The notes under the pieces: model-generated
The model's input: the letters and a program-made list of their open reading frames with translations, nothing else
What the model was told of the DNA's origin: nothing
Databases searched by the model: none
Shown here: piece by piece, positions 17,984 to 27,609 of the stretch
Numbering within the stretch: position 1 is the first letter of the stretch
Layout of the letters: every line of letters begins with the position of its first letter
Made by a program: the position numbers and the translations under genes
From: CAVSNH01 sp963729275
GTDB taxonomy: Bacteria; Actinomycetota; Acidimicrobiia; Acidimicrobiales; RAAP-2
DNA length: 64,000 nucleotides
NCBI GenBank assembly: GCA_963729275.1
Contig: CAVSNH010000004.1
Location: forward strand, 310,001-374,000
Reading direction: 5' to 3'

Positions 17984-18039
17984 GGATCACCGGACCACCG
18001 GACCACCGGATCACCGGATCACCGGATCACCGGATCACC
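17984..18039. repeat. Seven tandem copies of an 8-bp unit
   Basis: The unit is GGAYCACC, seven perfect head-to-tail copies: copies 2 and 3 have C at the fourth base and the rest have T, creating GATC sites. The array sits about 20 bp upstream of the GNAT start codon and about 145 bp from the 3' end of the large glycosyltransferase gene, so it could affect GNAT expression by changing length. Confidence 0.93.
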
Positions 18040-18184
18040 GGGGCGTCGCCTTGGGAGCCGACCCCGGCCCGGTTACGGTAGGTCGCCCGGCTGCGCCAAA
18101 CCCGAGGGCTTTGCGCAGCTGGAGTCGGAGCCCCGAGGCCGGGCACGCCCAATCCGAGTTCAGAGTCGGCCAGATGCATCAGAC

Positions 18185-21100
18185 CTACGATCCTACGAGT
18201 GGCAGCCCGAGAAGGCCCATTCCTTCCCCCTCCACGGCGCGCCGCTCCACCTCCCAGCGACGCGCCCGTCCGGCCCGAGCCGCGGCGGCGTAGATCTGGC
18301 GGTGCTCGGCGGCCACCCGATCCCATAGGAACCGCCGTGACCGCTGCTCGGCGCGACGTGCCAGCTCGTCTCGGTAGGGGCGGTCGGCCAGGACGGTCTC
18401 GATGGCCTCGGCCAGGCCGTGGGGCCCACCGTCGGTGGCGACATGGACGGCATCCCCCGCATCCCTGAAGATGGGCTCATCGGTGACGATCACGGCTCGG
18501 CCGACGGGCAGGACGAACCGCAGAGCGGCACTCGACGACTCCCCCGTCTCCCCGTAGGGCAACACGATGACGTCCGTCGACCGCAGCAACGCCCGGGCTG
18601 TCTCGTCGGCCAGGTAGTCGGTGATGAGCACGACGTGGCCGTCGAGGCCCCGGTCCCGGATCTCCTGGCGGACCTCCATCTCGTAGTCCCGGGAGGCCAC
18701 CCCCGGGTAGGCGGCACATGCAGCCACCAGGAGGATGTCCGGATGCCCGGATCGAAGCTCGTCGACGGCGACGACGAGGTCGCGCGTGCCCTTATGGGGT
18801 AGGAGGAAACCGAAGGTGCCGACGACCGGTCGATCGCCGAATCCGAGTGCAGTCCGCATCGTGTCGGGTGCCACGTCGGGAGCCGGGGATGCGCCCAAGG
18901 GGACGAGATGCACGTTCTCCGAGATACCTATCGACTCGAGGTGCCGCACGTCCGATTCTTGATGAACGATGAGCTGATCGACCCGTCGGAGCGCAGGGGT
19001 GATCTCCCTCAGGGTGAGAAGCGTGCCGCGGTCGTCGTAGTCGATCGTTCGGTGGAGGGTCATCACGACACCGCGATACGGCCGCTGGTGCTCGAGCAAC
19101 GCGGCCAAACGCTGGAACTCGAACCAGCCAAAATTCATCTGAATGTGGATGACCTCGGCGTCGGAGATGAGCAGCGCCTCTTCCAGAGCGCTCACGTCGG
19201 GCTCCCAACGATGCTTCCAGGTACGGATCACTCCGTGCTCGGCCTGAGGATCGATGATGCCGACGTCGACGTTGGCAAAGATGTCGAAGCCGACCGAAGG
19301 CTCTAATTGGTCGATGAGATACCGCGAGTTCTCGGCGATGCCACACCGCGAGTTCCACGACGTCACCATGGCCACCCGAAGTCGGGCGGCCCCCTCCTCC
19401 ACCTCCGAGATCAGGGTGCGCCAGCGCCGCGCCGATGCCTCCCAGGTGTACTCCTCGGCGATGAGGGCGCGAGCGCGCTCGACGCGGGCCGTCACCTCGG
19501 GGCCATCCGGTCGGGCGGCCATGGCGGCCATGGCCGCGGCCAACGCTCCCCTGTCGGGTTCGGCCCACATCGAGCCGGCCAGCCCCAAGTGGCTCTCTGC
19601 CGGTGCCAGCGTGAACGGCACGGTGACGGCCGTCTCCTCGGAGACGAAGTCGGCCAGGCCGGCGTGAGCGACGGCGATCACCGGCACGCCCGCGGCCATG
19701 GCCTCGGCCACGGGCAGGCCGAAGCCCTCGCCGCGGGCCGGGTGCACGTAGCAGTCGGCCAGCCCGTAGAGCGCGTCGAGTTCACGGTCTTCGAAGTCAC
19801 GGTCGATCCAGCGCACGTCGGGTGGATCGTGATAGGTGGCTCGCAGCTCGTCCAGCAGCTGTCCCACGCGGTTGTGGGGGTTGGGAAAGGTCTTGAGCAC
19901 GAGCGACACCGGGCTCGAGCCGTCGAAGGCCTCGAAGTAGGCACGGAGCAGGACGTCGACACCCTTGCGAGGGAAGGCCGAGCTCACGTGCAGGAACACG
20001 AAGCCGGAAAGGCCGTCGAGCTCGGGCGCCTCCACCGTGGCGGTGGGATCGGGTGGCTCGACACCATTGGCGACGACGTGGATGGGGACGGTGACACCGG
20101 CGTCTCGGAGCACGTCGCGCACGTACGTCGACATGACGCCGACGCCGTCCAGATAGGCATTGAAGTCATCCACCATCGAGGCCGGCAGCCCGGACTCCTC
20201 CCATCCGAAGTACTCGAGCGTCATCCCGCCCGGCGAGTCGATCACCCGCGGAGGCCACATCTGCCGGATCACGACGTCCGGGAAGGGCACGTCAGTGGAC
20301 CGGGCATACAAGGTCGCGGACCGCGGGTGACGAGCCAGGTCCTCGGAGCGCGGCCGATAGTCGCCCGGGCCCTCGGTGGCGTAGATGGAGACGGCGACGT
20401 CCGCCTGCTCGTCGAGGGCGAGGGCGATTCGACGGTTCATGGCCGCCAAGCTGTAGCTCGTCTCGAACGGCCCCTGGACCTGGACCTCGAGTGGAAGCTG
20501 TCGGCCGCCGGCCCGCAGGATGATCCGTCGCAGCGCCCGGCTGGCATCGAAGGACTCCACCTGGGCGACCCGCACGGCTTGACGCATCAGCAGTCGATCG
20601 ACGAGGTCGGGATCGGTCAGCACCGAGTGTGCCGTGGCTGCCACTGTGTCCGGGTCCTGGGTCCGCAGGAGGATGCCGGCTCCGCCCAACGTCTCGGGGA
20701 CGGCGGTCGCCCCGTAGGCAATGACCGGCACGCCGGCGGCCATGGCCTCGATCAATGGCACACCGAACCCTTCGTGCTCGCTCAGCGAGACGAAGACACC
20801 CGCGCCGGCGTAGGCCGCGCAGAGATCACGATCCGAGACCTTCCCCCGGAGGACCACCCGGTCGGCGATGCCCAACCGATCCGCCTCTTCTCGCACTTGC
20901 CCGACGTACTCCCCGTCCGACTGGTCACCGACGAGGACCAGCCTCGCCGCCGGCTCGAAGTTGCGCTGGTAGGCGGCGAAGGCCCGGACCAGCCGGTGCT
21001 GACACTTGTTGCCAACTATGCGCCCGACATAGAGCCAGTCCCGGGACCGCCCGTCCCGCGCTCGGCTGGCCGGAGCGAACGACGAGTAGTCGGTCCGTAC

Positions 21101-21550
21101 GGGGAGCACCTCGACCCGCCGGAAGCCGGCCTCCAGCATCTCGCGTCGGTTGAAGTTGGAGACTGCCACTCCGAAGAGCGAGCGCTGGGCGAGCACGCTG
21201 AGCTGCTCGCGGCCCATCCGGATGTAGTGGCGCACTTGCTCGTTGGTGAAGTACCTCTCCGGTGTGACGTTGTGGTACACGGCGACGATCGGGTTGGCCA
21301 GCGCCACGATGTCGTCCAGCAGGTCGTGTCCGTGGGAGTGATGGACCAACAGCAGCTCACTCGATGAACCTGCATAGGAGGTCACGGGCCGGATGCGTCC
21401 GGTCAGGCCGGCGTCCAAGTGCTGAGTGAATATCTCCGAGCGATATCCCAGATGTCGCAGGTGTCGCTGAAGTTCCAACATCTGGTTGGTAACGGCGTCG
21501 CCCTCTCCGGTTCCGGAATGGAACTGGTGGACCGCATCGATCGTCGTCAC
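18185..21550 (-). CDS. Triple-domain GT4 glycosyltransferase
   Basis: A protein of 1121 residues made of three GT-B glycosyltransferase modules in tandem. Module 1 (about 1-350) ends with the donor-binding EHEGFGVPLIEAMAAG. Module 2 (about 360-730) has ARGEGFGLPVAEAMAAG. Module 3 (about 745-1100) is more divergent, with GETGESSSAALRF in the equivalent place. The GT4 family uses retaining chemistry with nucleotide-sugar donors. Three modules in one chain suggest the stepwise addition of three sugars to one acceptor. No transmembrane segment was seen. The methyltransferase gene just upstream is on the same strand with a gap of 7 bp, and the two are probably an operon for a surface glycan. Confidence 0.9.
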   Translation of the reverse strand: MTTIDAVHQFHSGTGEGDAVTNQMLELQRHLRHLGYRSEIFTQHLDAGLTGRIRPVTSYAGSSSELLLVHHSHGHDLLDDIVALANPIVAVYHNVTPERYFTNEQVRHYIRMGREQLSVLAQRSLFGVAVSNFNRREMLEAGFRRVEVLPVRTDYSSFAPASRARDGRSRDWLYVGRIVGNKCQHRLVRAFAAYQRNFEPAARLVLVGDQSDGEYVGQVREEADRLGIADRVVLRGKVSDRDLCAAYAGAGVFVSLSEHEGFGVPLIEAMAAGVPVIAYGATAVPETLGGAGILLRTQDPDTVAATAHSVLTDPDLVDRLLMRQAVRVAQVESFDASRALRRIILRAGGRQLPLEVQVQGPFETSYSLAAMNRRIALALDEQADVAVSIYATEGPGDYRPRSEDLARHPRSATLYARSTDVPFPDVVIRQMWPPRVIDSPGGMTLEYFGWEESGLPASMVDDFNAYLDGVGVMSTYVRDVLRDAGVTVPIHVVANGVEPPDPTATVEAPELDGLSGFVFLHVSSAFPRKGVDVLLRAYFEAFDGSSPVSLVLKTFPNPHNRVGQLLDELRATYHDPPDVRWIDRDFEDRELDALYGLADCYVHPARGEGFGLPVAEAMAAGVPVIAVAHAGLADFVSEETAVTVPFTLAPAESHLGLAGSMWAEPDRGALAAAMAAMAARPDGPEVTARVERARALIAEEYTWEASARRWRTLISEVEEGAARLRVAMVTSWNSRCGIAENSRYLIDQLEPSVGFDIFANVDVGIIDPQAEHGVIRTWKHRWEPDVSALEEALLISDAEVIHIQMNFGWFEFQRLAALLEHQRPYRGVVMTLHRTIDYDDRGTLLTLREITPALRRVDQLIVHQESDVRHLESIGISENVHLVPLGASPAPDVAPDTMRTALGFGDRPVVGTFGFLLPHKGTRDLVVAVDELRSGHPDILLVAACAAYPGVASRDYEMEVRQEIRDRGLDGHVVLITDYLADETARALLRSTDVIVLPYGETGESSSAALRFVLPVGRAVIVTDEPIFRDAGDAVHVATDGGPHGLAEAIETVLADRPYRDELARRAEQRSRRFLWDRVAAEHRQIYAAAARAGRARRWEVERRAVEGEGMGLLGLPLVGS

Positions 21551-21557
21551 TTGCCGC

Positions 21558-22871
21558 TCACTTGTTGGCGACGATCACGTAGTCCTGGTAACCGAAGACA
21601 CTCTCGAGGAGCGATTCCACCGCCTCTCCCACGGGGCCCTCGGGCAAGCTCTCCCGAAGTGACATCGAAGGATGCGGCGACCGCTCCTCGAGCTCGACAC
21701 GAGTGAACCCAACCTGTTCGCAGATGAAACGGAGCGTCTCCGGGTGCACAGGACGCACGTGGCTGGTGTCGGCATAGTAGTGATTGCCGAGGGCGTAGGA
21801 ACTCCTCGGGTTGATGGTCTCGATGACGAGCGCGCCATCCGGTGCGAGCGCCCGGTGTGCCTGACTGACGAGGGCCTCGAGCTCGGGCGTGATCAGGTGC
21901 TCGACGACCTGGGCGCAGAAGACGCCCTTCAACGAGTTGTCAGGAGTCCGCGAGAGGAAGTGCACCCCGTCATCGACAACCGCCGGCAATCCCTTTCCGT
22001 GGCAGACCACCACCATGTCCGGGTCCATGTCCACCCCGAGGACCTCGTGCCCTTCGGCAGCCAGCAACTCCAGCATCTCTCCGCGGCCACAGCCGATGTC
22101 GACGATCTGTCCTGGCAGCATGGCCGGTGGGAAGAGGGCGACATATCGATGCTGTCCCTCGGCGATGTCCGCGGCATCACCCCGGAATCGCCTCTCAAAC
22201 TCGACGTAGTCGATGTCGGCGCCGGTGGTGCCATCGGCACCGAAGCGAGCGAGAATGGCCGCGACTTCCTTGGACAACGCTCGGAACTCGTCCTCCATTG
22301 CCGCACGGGAAAGCGTGCTCTCGATCTTCGCCAGGCGCTCGGCGCCTTCCGCCACTTTCTCCTGAGTCCGGCGCATACGTTCGGTGTTGGCGACCAGGTC
22401 GAGCCGGAGCCGGACGTTCTGCTGGCGGAGCCGCTCGAGCTCCGCCTCGATGCGATGGACGGAGTTGTACGCCTCGGCCGAGAACTCGATGCTCTTGGCA
22501 TCCAATTGCTCCTGGACCAGCCATCGAGGCTCGACATACCAGCTCGTCAGCCGCCGGACCAGCCGTTTGAGGAATCCTCCGGCCCGGCGCCGAGGCCCCC
22601 CACCGGCGGCAACCTCCGGTGGATGTAGTCCTGCATGCAAGAGCCGCATCTGGTGGACGGGCGAGACGAGTGCGGCGAGGCCGGCCGTCGGGACGGAACC
22701 AGGGAACGCCTCTCCCTCGTCCATCCGGGCCAGCAACCCCTCGACGCGGGCAATCAGCGCCTCCGGCGCGACGACTCCCCAATCCGACTCGACCGCCGGA
22801 CTCCTGTCCTCAGGCCCGGGAGCTGAGCCTCCCGAAGAGGTCGGAGCATCGGGTGCCATCGGCAGGAGCAT
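21558..22871 (-). CDS. SAM-dependent methyltransferase with N-terminal coiled coil
   Basis: I chose the ATG at 22871, with GAGGGCGG upstream. The open frame goes on to 22913 but would leave almost no space before the divergent gene. The first third is Gly/Pro-rich, then a coiled coil (region around RIEAELERLRQQNVRL). The C-terminal half is a class I methyltransferase with motif I VDIGCGRGEMLELL, acidic motif II LGVDMDPDM, and a post-motif region QVVEHL. The organisation resembles enzymes that methylate or cap O-antigen-like chains, where a coiled coil sets the length. That role is an inference. Confidence 0.85.
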   Translation of the reverse strand: MLLPMAPDAPTSSGGSAPGPEDRSPAVESDWGVVAPEALIARVEGLLARMDEGEAFPGSVPTAGLAALVSPVHQMRLLHAGLHPPEVAAGGGPRRRAGGFLKRLVRRLTSWYVEPRWLVQEQLDAKSIEFSAEAYNSVHRIEAELERLRQQNVRLRLDLVANTERMRRTQEKVAEGAERLAKIESTLSRAAMEDEFRALSKEVAAILARFGADGTTGADIDYVEFERRFRGDAADIAEGQHRYVALFPPAMLPGQIVDIGCGRGEMLELLAAEGHEVLGVDMDPDMVVVCHGKGLPAVVDDGVHFLSRTPDNSLKGVFCAQVVEHLITPELEALVSQAHRALAPDGALVIETINPRSSYALGNHYYADTSHVRPVHPETLRFICEQVGFTRVELEERSPHPSMSLRESLPEGPVGEAVESLLESVFGYQDYVIVANK

Positions 22872-22934
22872 ATCCGCCGCCCTCACGACTGCCGTCGATC
22901 CCTTCTGTCCCATGGAGCCACTGTGACCTGCGGT

Positions 22935-22940
22935 TACACT
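22935..22940 (+). promoter_or_regulatory. Candidate -10 element of a leaderless promoter
   Basis: TACACT fits the actinobacterial -10 consensus TANNNT and lies 6 bp before the GTG at 22947. This spacing would put the transcription start at or next to the GTG, giving a leaderless mRNA, which is common in Actinobacteria. No -35 element is obvious. Confidence 0.35.
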
Positions 22941-22946
22941 GCGGAT

Positions 22947-24530
22947 GTGTCGACGGTGGGGCTTGTCACGCCATCACCTCCGGCCGTCGAGACCGAGCTC
23001 GTCCGACGTCGAGTGAGCCCCCCCGTCCACCGGATCCAAAAGGACGTCCTCCGGCGGCGCGTGCGCATCGCGGGATGGGTGGCCTTCGCTCTCTGGGCCG
23101 CCGGTCTCTGCCTCTACTCCACGGTTCTGTACCACCACTTCCTCCTCGGCGAGGACTTCGGGCAGTACAACCAGGCGTGGACGCTGATCGGGCAGGGGCA
23201 TCTCGATCCGTTCAACACCGTCTACGGCTTCCCCTTCGTGAGGTCGAACTTCGAGCTCGTCCTGTGGCCGCTCGCCTTCGTCTACCTGGTGTTCCCCCAC
23301 CCCATCGTGCTCCTCTGGATCCAAGACCTCTCCGTCGCCGGCACCGGGCTCGTCACCTACCTCTGGGTCGGGGACATCCTCGAGCGGGCCCGGGTGACGT
23401 TGTGGCCGACCGTCCTGGTCGCCGCCGGCGTCGTCATCGTGACCGTCACCAATCCGTCGATGTACGAGACGGTCGCGTTCGACTTCCACATGGAGGCCAC
23501 CGCCGCGCTCTTCGTCGTCCTCGCCGCTCGGGACCTGTGGCGAGGCCGCACCACCCGAGCCTGGGTGTTCGTGGCCATCACGCTCCTGTGCGGGACGTTC
23601 TCGGCGGTCGTAATCGTGGGTCTCGGCCTTTCCGCGCTCCTGGCCGGGCTGCGGACGAGGCGGAGCGGAATCCTGCTCCTCGTCACCGGGGTCGGTTGGA
23701 CGGTCCTCGTCGACCTGTTGCATGTGAACGTCGGGTCCAGCATCTCCAATTACGCCTACCTGGCCGGCCGGAGCTCGCTGGTCGGTGTCGGGGGGATGGT
23801 GGCATTGGCCGGAAGCATCGCCGCCCATCCGGCTCGGATCGTCGATCAGCTCCGCCATCGCCTCTCGGAGATCTGGTTCCTCATCCGCCCGTATGGGGTG
23901 ATCGGCCTGGCTTCGGCATGGGGCTTCGGAGTGCCGGCCGTCGTAGTCGTGACGAGTTCCCTCAACTCCTCGGTGAACTTCCTGGAACCCTTCCAGAACT
24001 TCGCCGCCCTGCCCTTCCTCCTGGTCGGGACGGTCATAGTCCTGATCTGGCTCTCGTCTAGGTTCCGATTGGGGGCTGTCCTCGCCGTTCTTGTCGGCAT
24101 TGCCATCCTCACCCAGGCTCTCGTGTGGGGAACCGCCAAGTCTTCATTCGACGCCCGCTGGTTCATCGACCGCGTCGGTCAGCCTCAGGCCGCCCAGCTC
24201 CAGGCCGCGCTCGACAAGACCCCTGCCAATGCGGAGGTAATCGCCACGATCTCTGTGATGGGCCGCTTCTGCGGACGGGAGTCCTGCCAAATCTTCTATC
24301 CCGATGTGGCTCGACCCGTCACCAATCGAACCGTCGTCTTCGTCCTGGCTCCCCACTACGAGCCCACGACGAGCGCCATTCGCTCGGATCGAGCCATCAC
24401 CTACATCCACGACGTCCTGCACGCTCGGACCTTGGTGGACGCCGACGGCATCGCGGCCCTGGAGTGGCACGCGCCGCCCGCCACGACCGAGGTCACCATT
24501 CCCACGCTCTCCACGGCTGCGAAGGGATGA
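22947..24530 (+). CDS. DUF2079 polytopic membrane protein
   Basis: About 527 residues from the GTG at 22947 (an in-frame GTG at 22923 is the alternative). The protein has roughly ten hydrophobic segments, beginning with WVAFALWAAGLCLYS. An early periplasmic loop contains GEDFGQYNQAWTLIGQG, and the DUF2079 signature FDFHMEATAALF follows. DUF2079 proteins have a GT-C-like fold suggested by their topology and an acidic first loop, but no activity is established. The final ~130 residues after the last helix are soluble. The gene diverges from the methyltransferase and precedes another large membrane protein on the same strand, so a polysaccharide or lipid-linked sugar role fits. Confidence 0.82.
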   Translation: MSTVGLVTPSPPAVETELVRRRVSPPVHRIQKDVLRRRVRIAGWVAFALWAAGLCLYSTVLYHHFLLGEDFGQYNQAWTLIGQGHLDPFNTVYGFPFVRSNFELVLWPLAFVYLVFPHPIVLLWIQDLSVAGTGLVTYLWVGDILERARVTLWPTVLVAAGVVIVTVTNPSMYETVAFDFHMEATAALFVVLAARDLWRGRTTRAWVFVAITLLCGTFSAVVIVGLGLSALLAGLRTRRSGILLLVTGVGWTVLVDLLHVNVGSSISNYAYLAGRSSLVGVGGMVALAGSIAAHPARIVDQLRHRLSEIWFLIRPYGVIGLASAWGFGVPAVVVVTSSLNSSVNFLEPFQNFAALPFLLVGTVIVLIWLSSRFRLGAVLAVLVGIAILTQALVWGTAKSSFDARWFIDRVGQPQAAQLQAALDKTPANAEVIATISVMGRFCGRESCQIFYPDVARPVTNRTVVFVLAPHYEPTTSAIRSDRAITYIHDVLHARTLVDADGIAALEWHAPPATTEVTIPTLSTAAKG

Positions 24531-24702
24531 CCGCAGGCTCACGGCCACCACCGGATTGCTCGTCAACCATCTCGTTCGGCGATGCGGCGACAGCTCGAAC
24601 GGAATACCGGGCAACTGAGCGACGAGGGACCGAAGTTGGCAGCTCGTGGGTCGCCCATTGCCGCCTGGGATCCAAAGGCTCACGTCGGGGCGAGGGGCGC
24701 CC

Positions 24703-26388
24703 GTGACCGTCGTCATCGACCAAGCCAAGGTACGGACTTACTCCGGGACACCGGCAACGGCCCGGCCCCCGGCGCACCGATCGTGGGTCACCTTCGCCGC
24801 GCTCGCTGTCGTTGCCGCCGCCGTCCTCGGTGGGCTGATCATCCGGTTGTGGTGGGTGTTCCACCAGTCCTCCTCCGCGGACGAGGACATCGTGGGCGTG
24901 GTGGCCCAGGCCGGCCTCCACGGTCATTTCCAGGCCTTCCTCGGCGGACAGCCCTACGGGGGGACGGCCGAGCCGTACCTCATCGCCCTCGCCTTTGTCG
25001 TGTTCGGGCAGACGGCGGTCGTCATCGAGCTCGTTGCCTCGGCCCTGGCGGCGGTGGCGGCGGTCCTCGTGTGGCGGATCGTGCGTCGGCTCGAGCCCGA
25101 CCCGCGCCTGGCGTGGCTGGCGGCCGCGCTCGCCTGGTGCGGTCCGGCCGTCACCCTCCACGACTCCATGACCGAATACGGGTTCCGGGGCGTGGCCCTG
25201 GTGTGCGGACTGTCCGTCGTCCTGTTCTCGCTGCGCACCTTCGATCGCGGCCCTCATGTGGCCGATCTGGCCGCTCTCGGCCTGTTGGGCGGCATCGGCT
25301 GGTGGTCCACGCCGGAGATCGGGTATTTCGCGGTGCCGGCCGTCGTGATACTCGGCATGGCCATCCACCGCTCGCCCGCCCCACGCCGACGGGCATGGCC
25401 CCGGCCGGTGCTCGTGTGCATCGGGTGTGCCATCGTGGGAGCGCTCCCATGGATCTGGGCCAACGTCGGATCCGGGCTCGCATCGCTGAAGTCCTTCACT
25501 CCGATTTTGGAGCCATACACGGGCAGGCTGTCGGACTTCTTCCACTACGTGCTGCCGATGGAGTTCGACCTCATACGAACAGGAGACGGTGCTCGGTTCT
25601 TCGGGTCGGCCGAGCCCTACCTGTACGGACTGCGCCTGTTCCTGCTGGGAGCTGCAATCCTGTTGTGCGCGGCCCGAGGCGGCCCCTCCCTGGCCTTGGC
25701 CGCCGGCGTCGTCGCCTTGCCCTTCATCTATGCCATCTCGCCATTCACCTGGGAGTGGGAGGACGGTCGTTACGGCAACTACCTCACTCCCCTGATGGCC
25801 ATGGTGGTCGCCATCGCCATCAAGGAGGCCGGCCGTCGCCTCCATCTTCCACCCGCGGTGCCGGTTCTCGTCCTGGCTGGGATGGTCGTCCTCGTCTTCG
25901 GCCTGTCCGTCTTCGGCACCAACCGGGCGGCCGCGTGGTCGTCCACTCATCTCACCTCGACCTGGGGCGACCCCGACGGCGCCACCATCGGCCTCGTGCG
26001 CCAGCTCGAACACCACGGTCTGCGGACCGGCTACGCGAACTATTGGGTCGCCTACAAGCTGGACTTCTACGGCCGGGGTGCGCTCGCCATCACCACCGCG
26101 GGCGACGAGATCGACCGCTCCTTGTCGATCGACGACCAGGTGAAACGGTCGGCCCATCCGGCCTGGTTGTTCGTCCCCATATATGAGGCCGGCCGGGACG
26201 CCACCCAATTCTCGGCACCCCCTCTCACCGTCGGACCCGACGGGGTGACCGAGGCCGTGTTCAAGGAGAGGCTCCAGCGGCTCCGAATTCCCTACTCCAC
26301 GGTGAACACTGCCCTGCTGTCGGCTGTTGTCCCTGATCGTCCTGTGACACCGTTCGAGGCTGGTCTCCCCGGGTCATCTCCGCCCTAG
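24703..26388 (+). CDS. GT-C-like polytopic membrane protein
   Basis: About 561 residues from GTG 24703, with GAGGGG upstream; an earlier in-frame GTG at 24646 is less convincing. At least ten hydrophobic segments are visible, starting with VTFAALAVVAAAVLGGLI. A first external loop carries the acidic pair SADEDIVG, the position where GT-C enzymes hold a catalytic Asp/Glu. A later WEWEDGRYGNYL segment and a soluble C-terminus follow. The likely class is a membrane-embedded glycosyltransferase using a lipid-phosphate sugar donor, but no specific motif settles it. It follows the DUF2079 gene by 172 bp. Confidence 0.75.
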   Translation: MTVVIDQAKVRTYSGTPATARPPAHRSWVTFAALAVVAAAVLGGLIIRLWWVFHQSSSADEDIVGVVAQAGLHGHFQAFLGGQPYGGTAEPYLIALAFVVFGQTAVVIELVASALAAVAAVLVWRIVRRLEPDPRLAWLAAALAWCGPAVTLHDSMTEYGFRGVALVCGLSVVLFSLRTFDRGPHVADLAALGLLGGIGWWSTPEIGYFAVPAVVILGMAIHRSPAPRRRAWPRPVLVCIGCAIVGALPWIWANVGSGLASLKSFTPILEPYTGRLSDFFHYVLPMEFDLIRTGDGARFFGSAEPYLYGLRLFLLGAAILLCAARGGPSLALAAGVVALPFIYAISPFTWEWEDGRYGNYLTPLMAMVVAIAIKEAGRRLHLPPAVPVLVLAGMVVLVFGLSVFGTNRAAAWSSTHLTSTWGDPDGATIGLVRQLEHHGLRTGYANYWVAYKLDFYGRGALAITTAGDEIDRSLSIDDQVKRSAHPAWLFVPIYEAGRDATQFSAPPLTVGPDGVTEAVFKERLQRLRIPYSTVNTALLSAVVPDRPVTPFEAGLPGSSPP

Positions 26389-26458
26389 GTCGCTCCGGCC
26401 GTGGGTGGGGCACCGTCCTTGGCCTGATTCGCCGCGAACGTGGACCGGCTGCCGTCTC

Positions 26459-26538
26459 GTTCGACCCCGTTCGACCCCGTTCGACCCCGTTCGACCTCGT
26501 TCGACCCCGTTCGACCCCGTTCGACCCCGTTCGACCTC
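26459..26538. repeat. Eight tandem copies of a 10-bp unit, arranged as two 40-bp blocks
   Basis: The unit is GTTCGACCYC. Copies 1-3 and 5-7 read CCCC at the end, while copies 4 and 8 read CCTC, so the array is two identical 40-bp blocks. It lies in the 175-bp gap between the convergent 3' ends of the membrane glycosyltransferase-like gene and ppx. The remainder of that gap shows nothing else. Confidence 0.95.
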
Positions 26539-26563
26539 TTCGCCGCTCGGCCTCCGCTGCCCT

Positions 26564-27499
26564 TCACGCGCCGGCGGCCAGGAGCCGCGCCACCATCCCG
26601 TCGAGGATGTCCGACTCGGAGACCACGCACTCCTCGAAGCCGAAGTGGCTCATGACGGCGACCAACATCAGGGCCCCCCCGACGATCACGTCCTCACGGC
26701 CCGGGACCATGCCGGCTCGGTCGAGCCGGGCGACCGCCACCTCGGAGGCCAGGGTTTGGTACCACTCCTCGGCATCGGTCTGGGTGAGCACGGCGTGATG
26801 GACCTGCGCTCGGTCGTACTCCTTAAGTCCGAGACGCAGCGCGGCAATGGTCGACACCGTGCCGGCCAGACCCACCAGGCGGTGAGCAGTGACCAAGCGT
26901 GGATGCTCCTCGATGACGGTGTCGAGACTGTGGCCTATCACCGACTCGGCATCGTCGAGCTCGTCTCGGGTGGGCGGGTCCGACCGGAGGAACCGCTCCG
27001 TGATGCGCACGCACCCGAGCTGCAGAGAGACCACCTCCAGCTCGGGGTCTTCCGGGCCCTTCCCCACCACTAGCTCGGTGGACCCGCCACCAATGTCCAC
27101 CACCAGGAAGGGACCATCGCCGGGATCGAGGTCGCCCACTGCCCCGGCCAGCGACAGCCGTCCCTCCTCGATCCCGGTGAGCACCTCGGGTTCGAGGCCG
27201 GTTGCTTGTGCCGCGGCGCTCAGGAAAGCGGATCGGTTGGCAGCGTCGCGAACCGCGGAGGTGGCCACCAGTCGACCCTTGGAGACCGAGAGGCGGCGCA
27301 TGGTCTCGCGGTAGTCCCGCAGGACCGAGACGGTGCGGTCGATCGCCTCGTCGGATAAGACCCCTTTTTCGTCTACTCCTTCACCCAGCCGGGTGATCCG
27401 CATCTGTCGCTCGACGGCACGTCCACGACCGTCGGCGATGAGCAATCGGGTGGAGTTGGTCCCGCAATCAATGGCTGCAACAGCACGGACGAGCTCCAT
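26564..27499 (-). CDS. ppx: Exopolyphosphatase / pppGpp phosphatase family
   Basis: A protein of 311 residues, the typical short actinobacterial Ppx form; AAGGTGG precedes the ATG. It has the ASKHA fold: AAIDCGTNSTRLLIAD for phosphate-1, a middle TGIEEGRLSLAGAVG, and phosphate-2 VVDIGGGSTELVVG. It releases phosphate from polyphosphate or hydrolyses pppGpp, with the short actinobacterial forms being variable in activity. It is the last gene of the mazG-eno-ftsB-DUF501 row, as in Mycobacterium (Rv1026). Confidence 0.93.
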   Translation of the reverse strand: MELVRAVAAIDCGTNSTRLLIADGRGRAVERQMRITRLGEGVDEKGVLSDEAIDRTVSVLRDYRETMRRLSVSKGRLVATSAVRDAANRSAFLSAAAQATGLEPEVLTGIEEGRLSLAGAVGDLDPGDGPFLVVDIGGGSTELVVGKGPEDPELEVVSLQLGCVRITERFLRSDPPTRDELDDAESVIGHSLDTVIEEHPRLVTAHRLVGLAGTVSTIAALRLGLKEYDRAQVHHAVLTQTDAEEWYQTLASEVAVARLDRAGMVPGREDVIVGGALMLVAVMSHFGFEECVVSESDILDGMVARLLAAGA

Positions 27500-27609
27500 G
27501 CCACCTTGCTACCACGGGCATGCGGGGTTGGGTGGACGGAGCGTCATGGAATGGCCGTGATGTCCGAGCCTGGACCGTCGGGCGCACCGGCGGTACGGCC
27601 GGCCCGGCG

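Noticed and set aside
26405..27073. Open frame with FDPVRPRST repeats
   Set aside because: Created by the 10-bp tandem repeat read through into the antisense of ppx.
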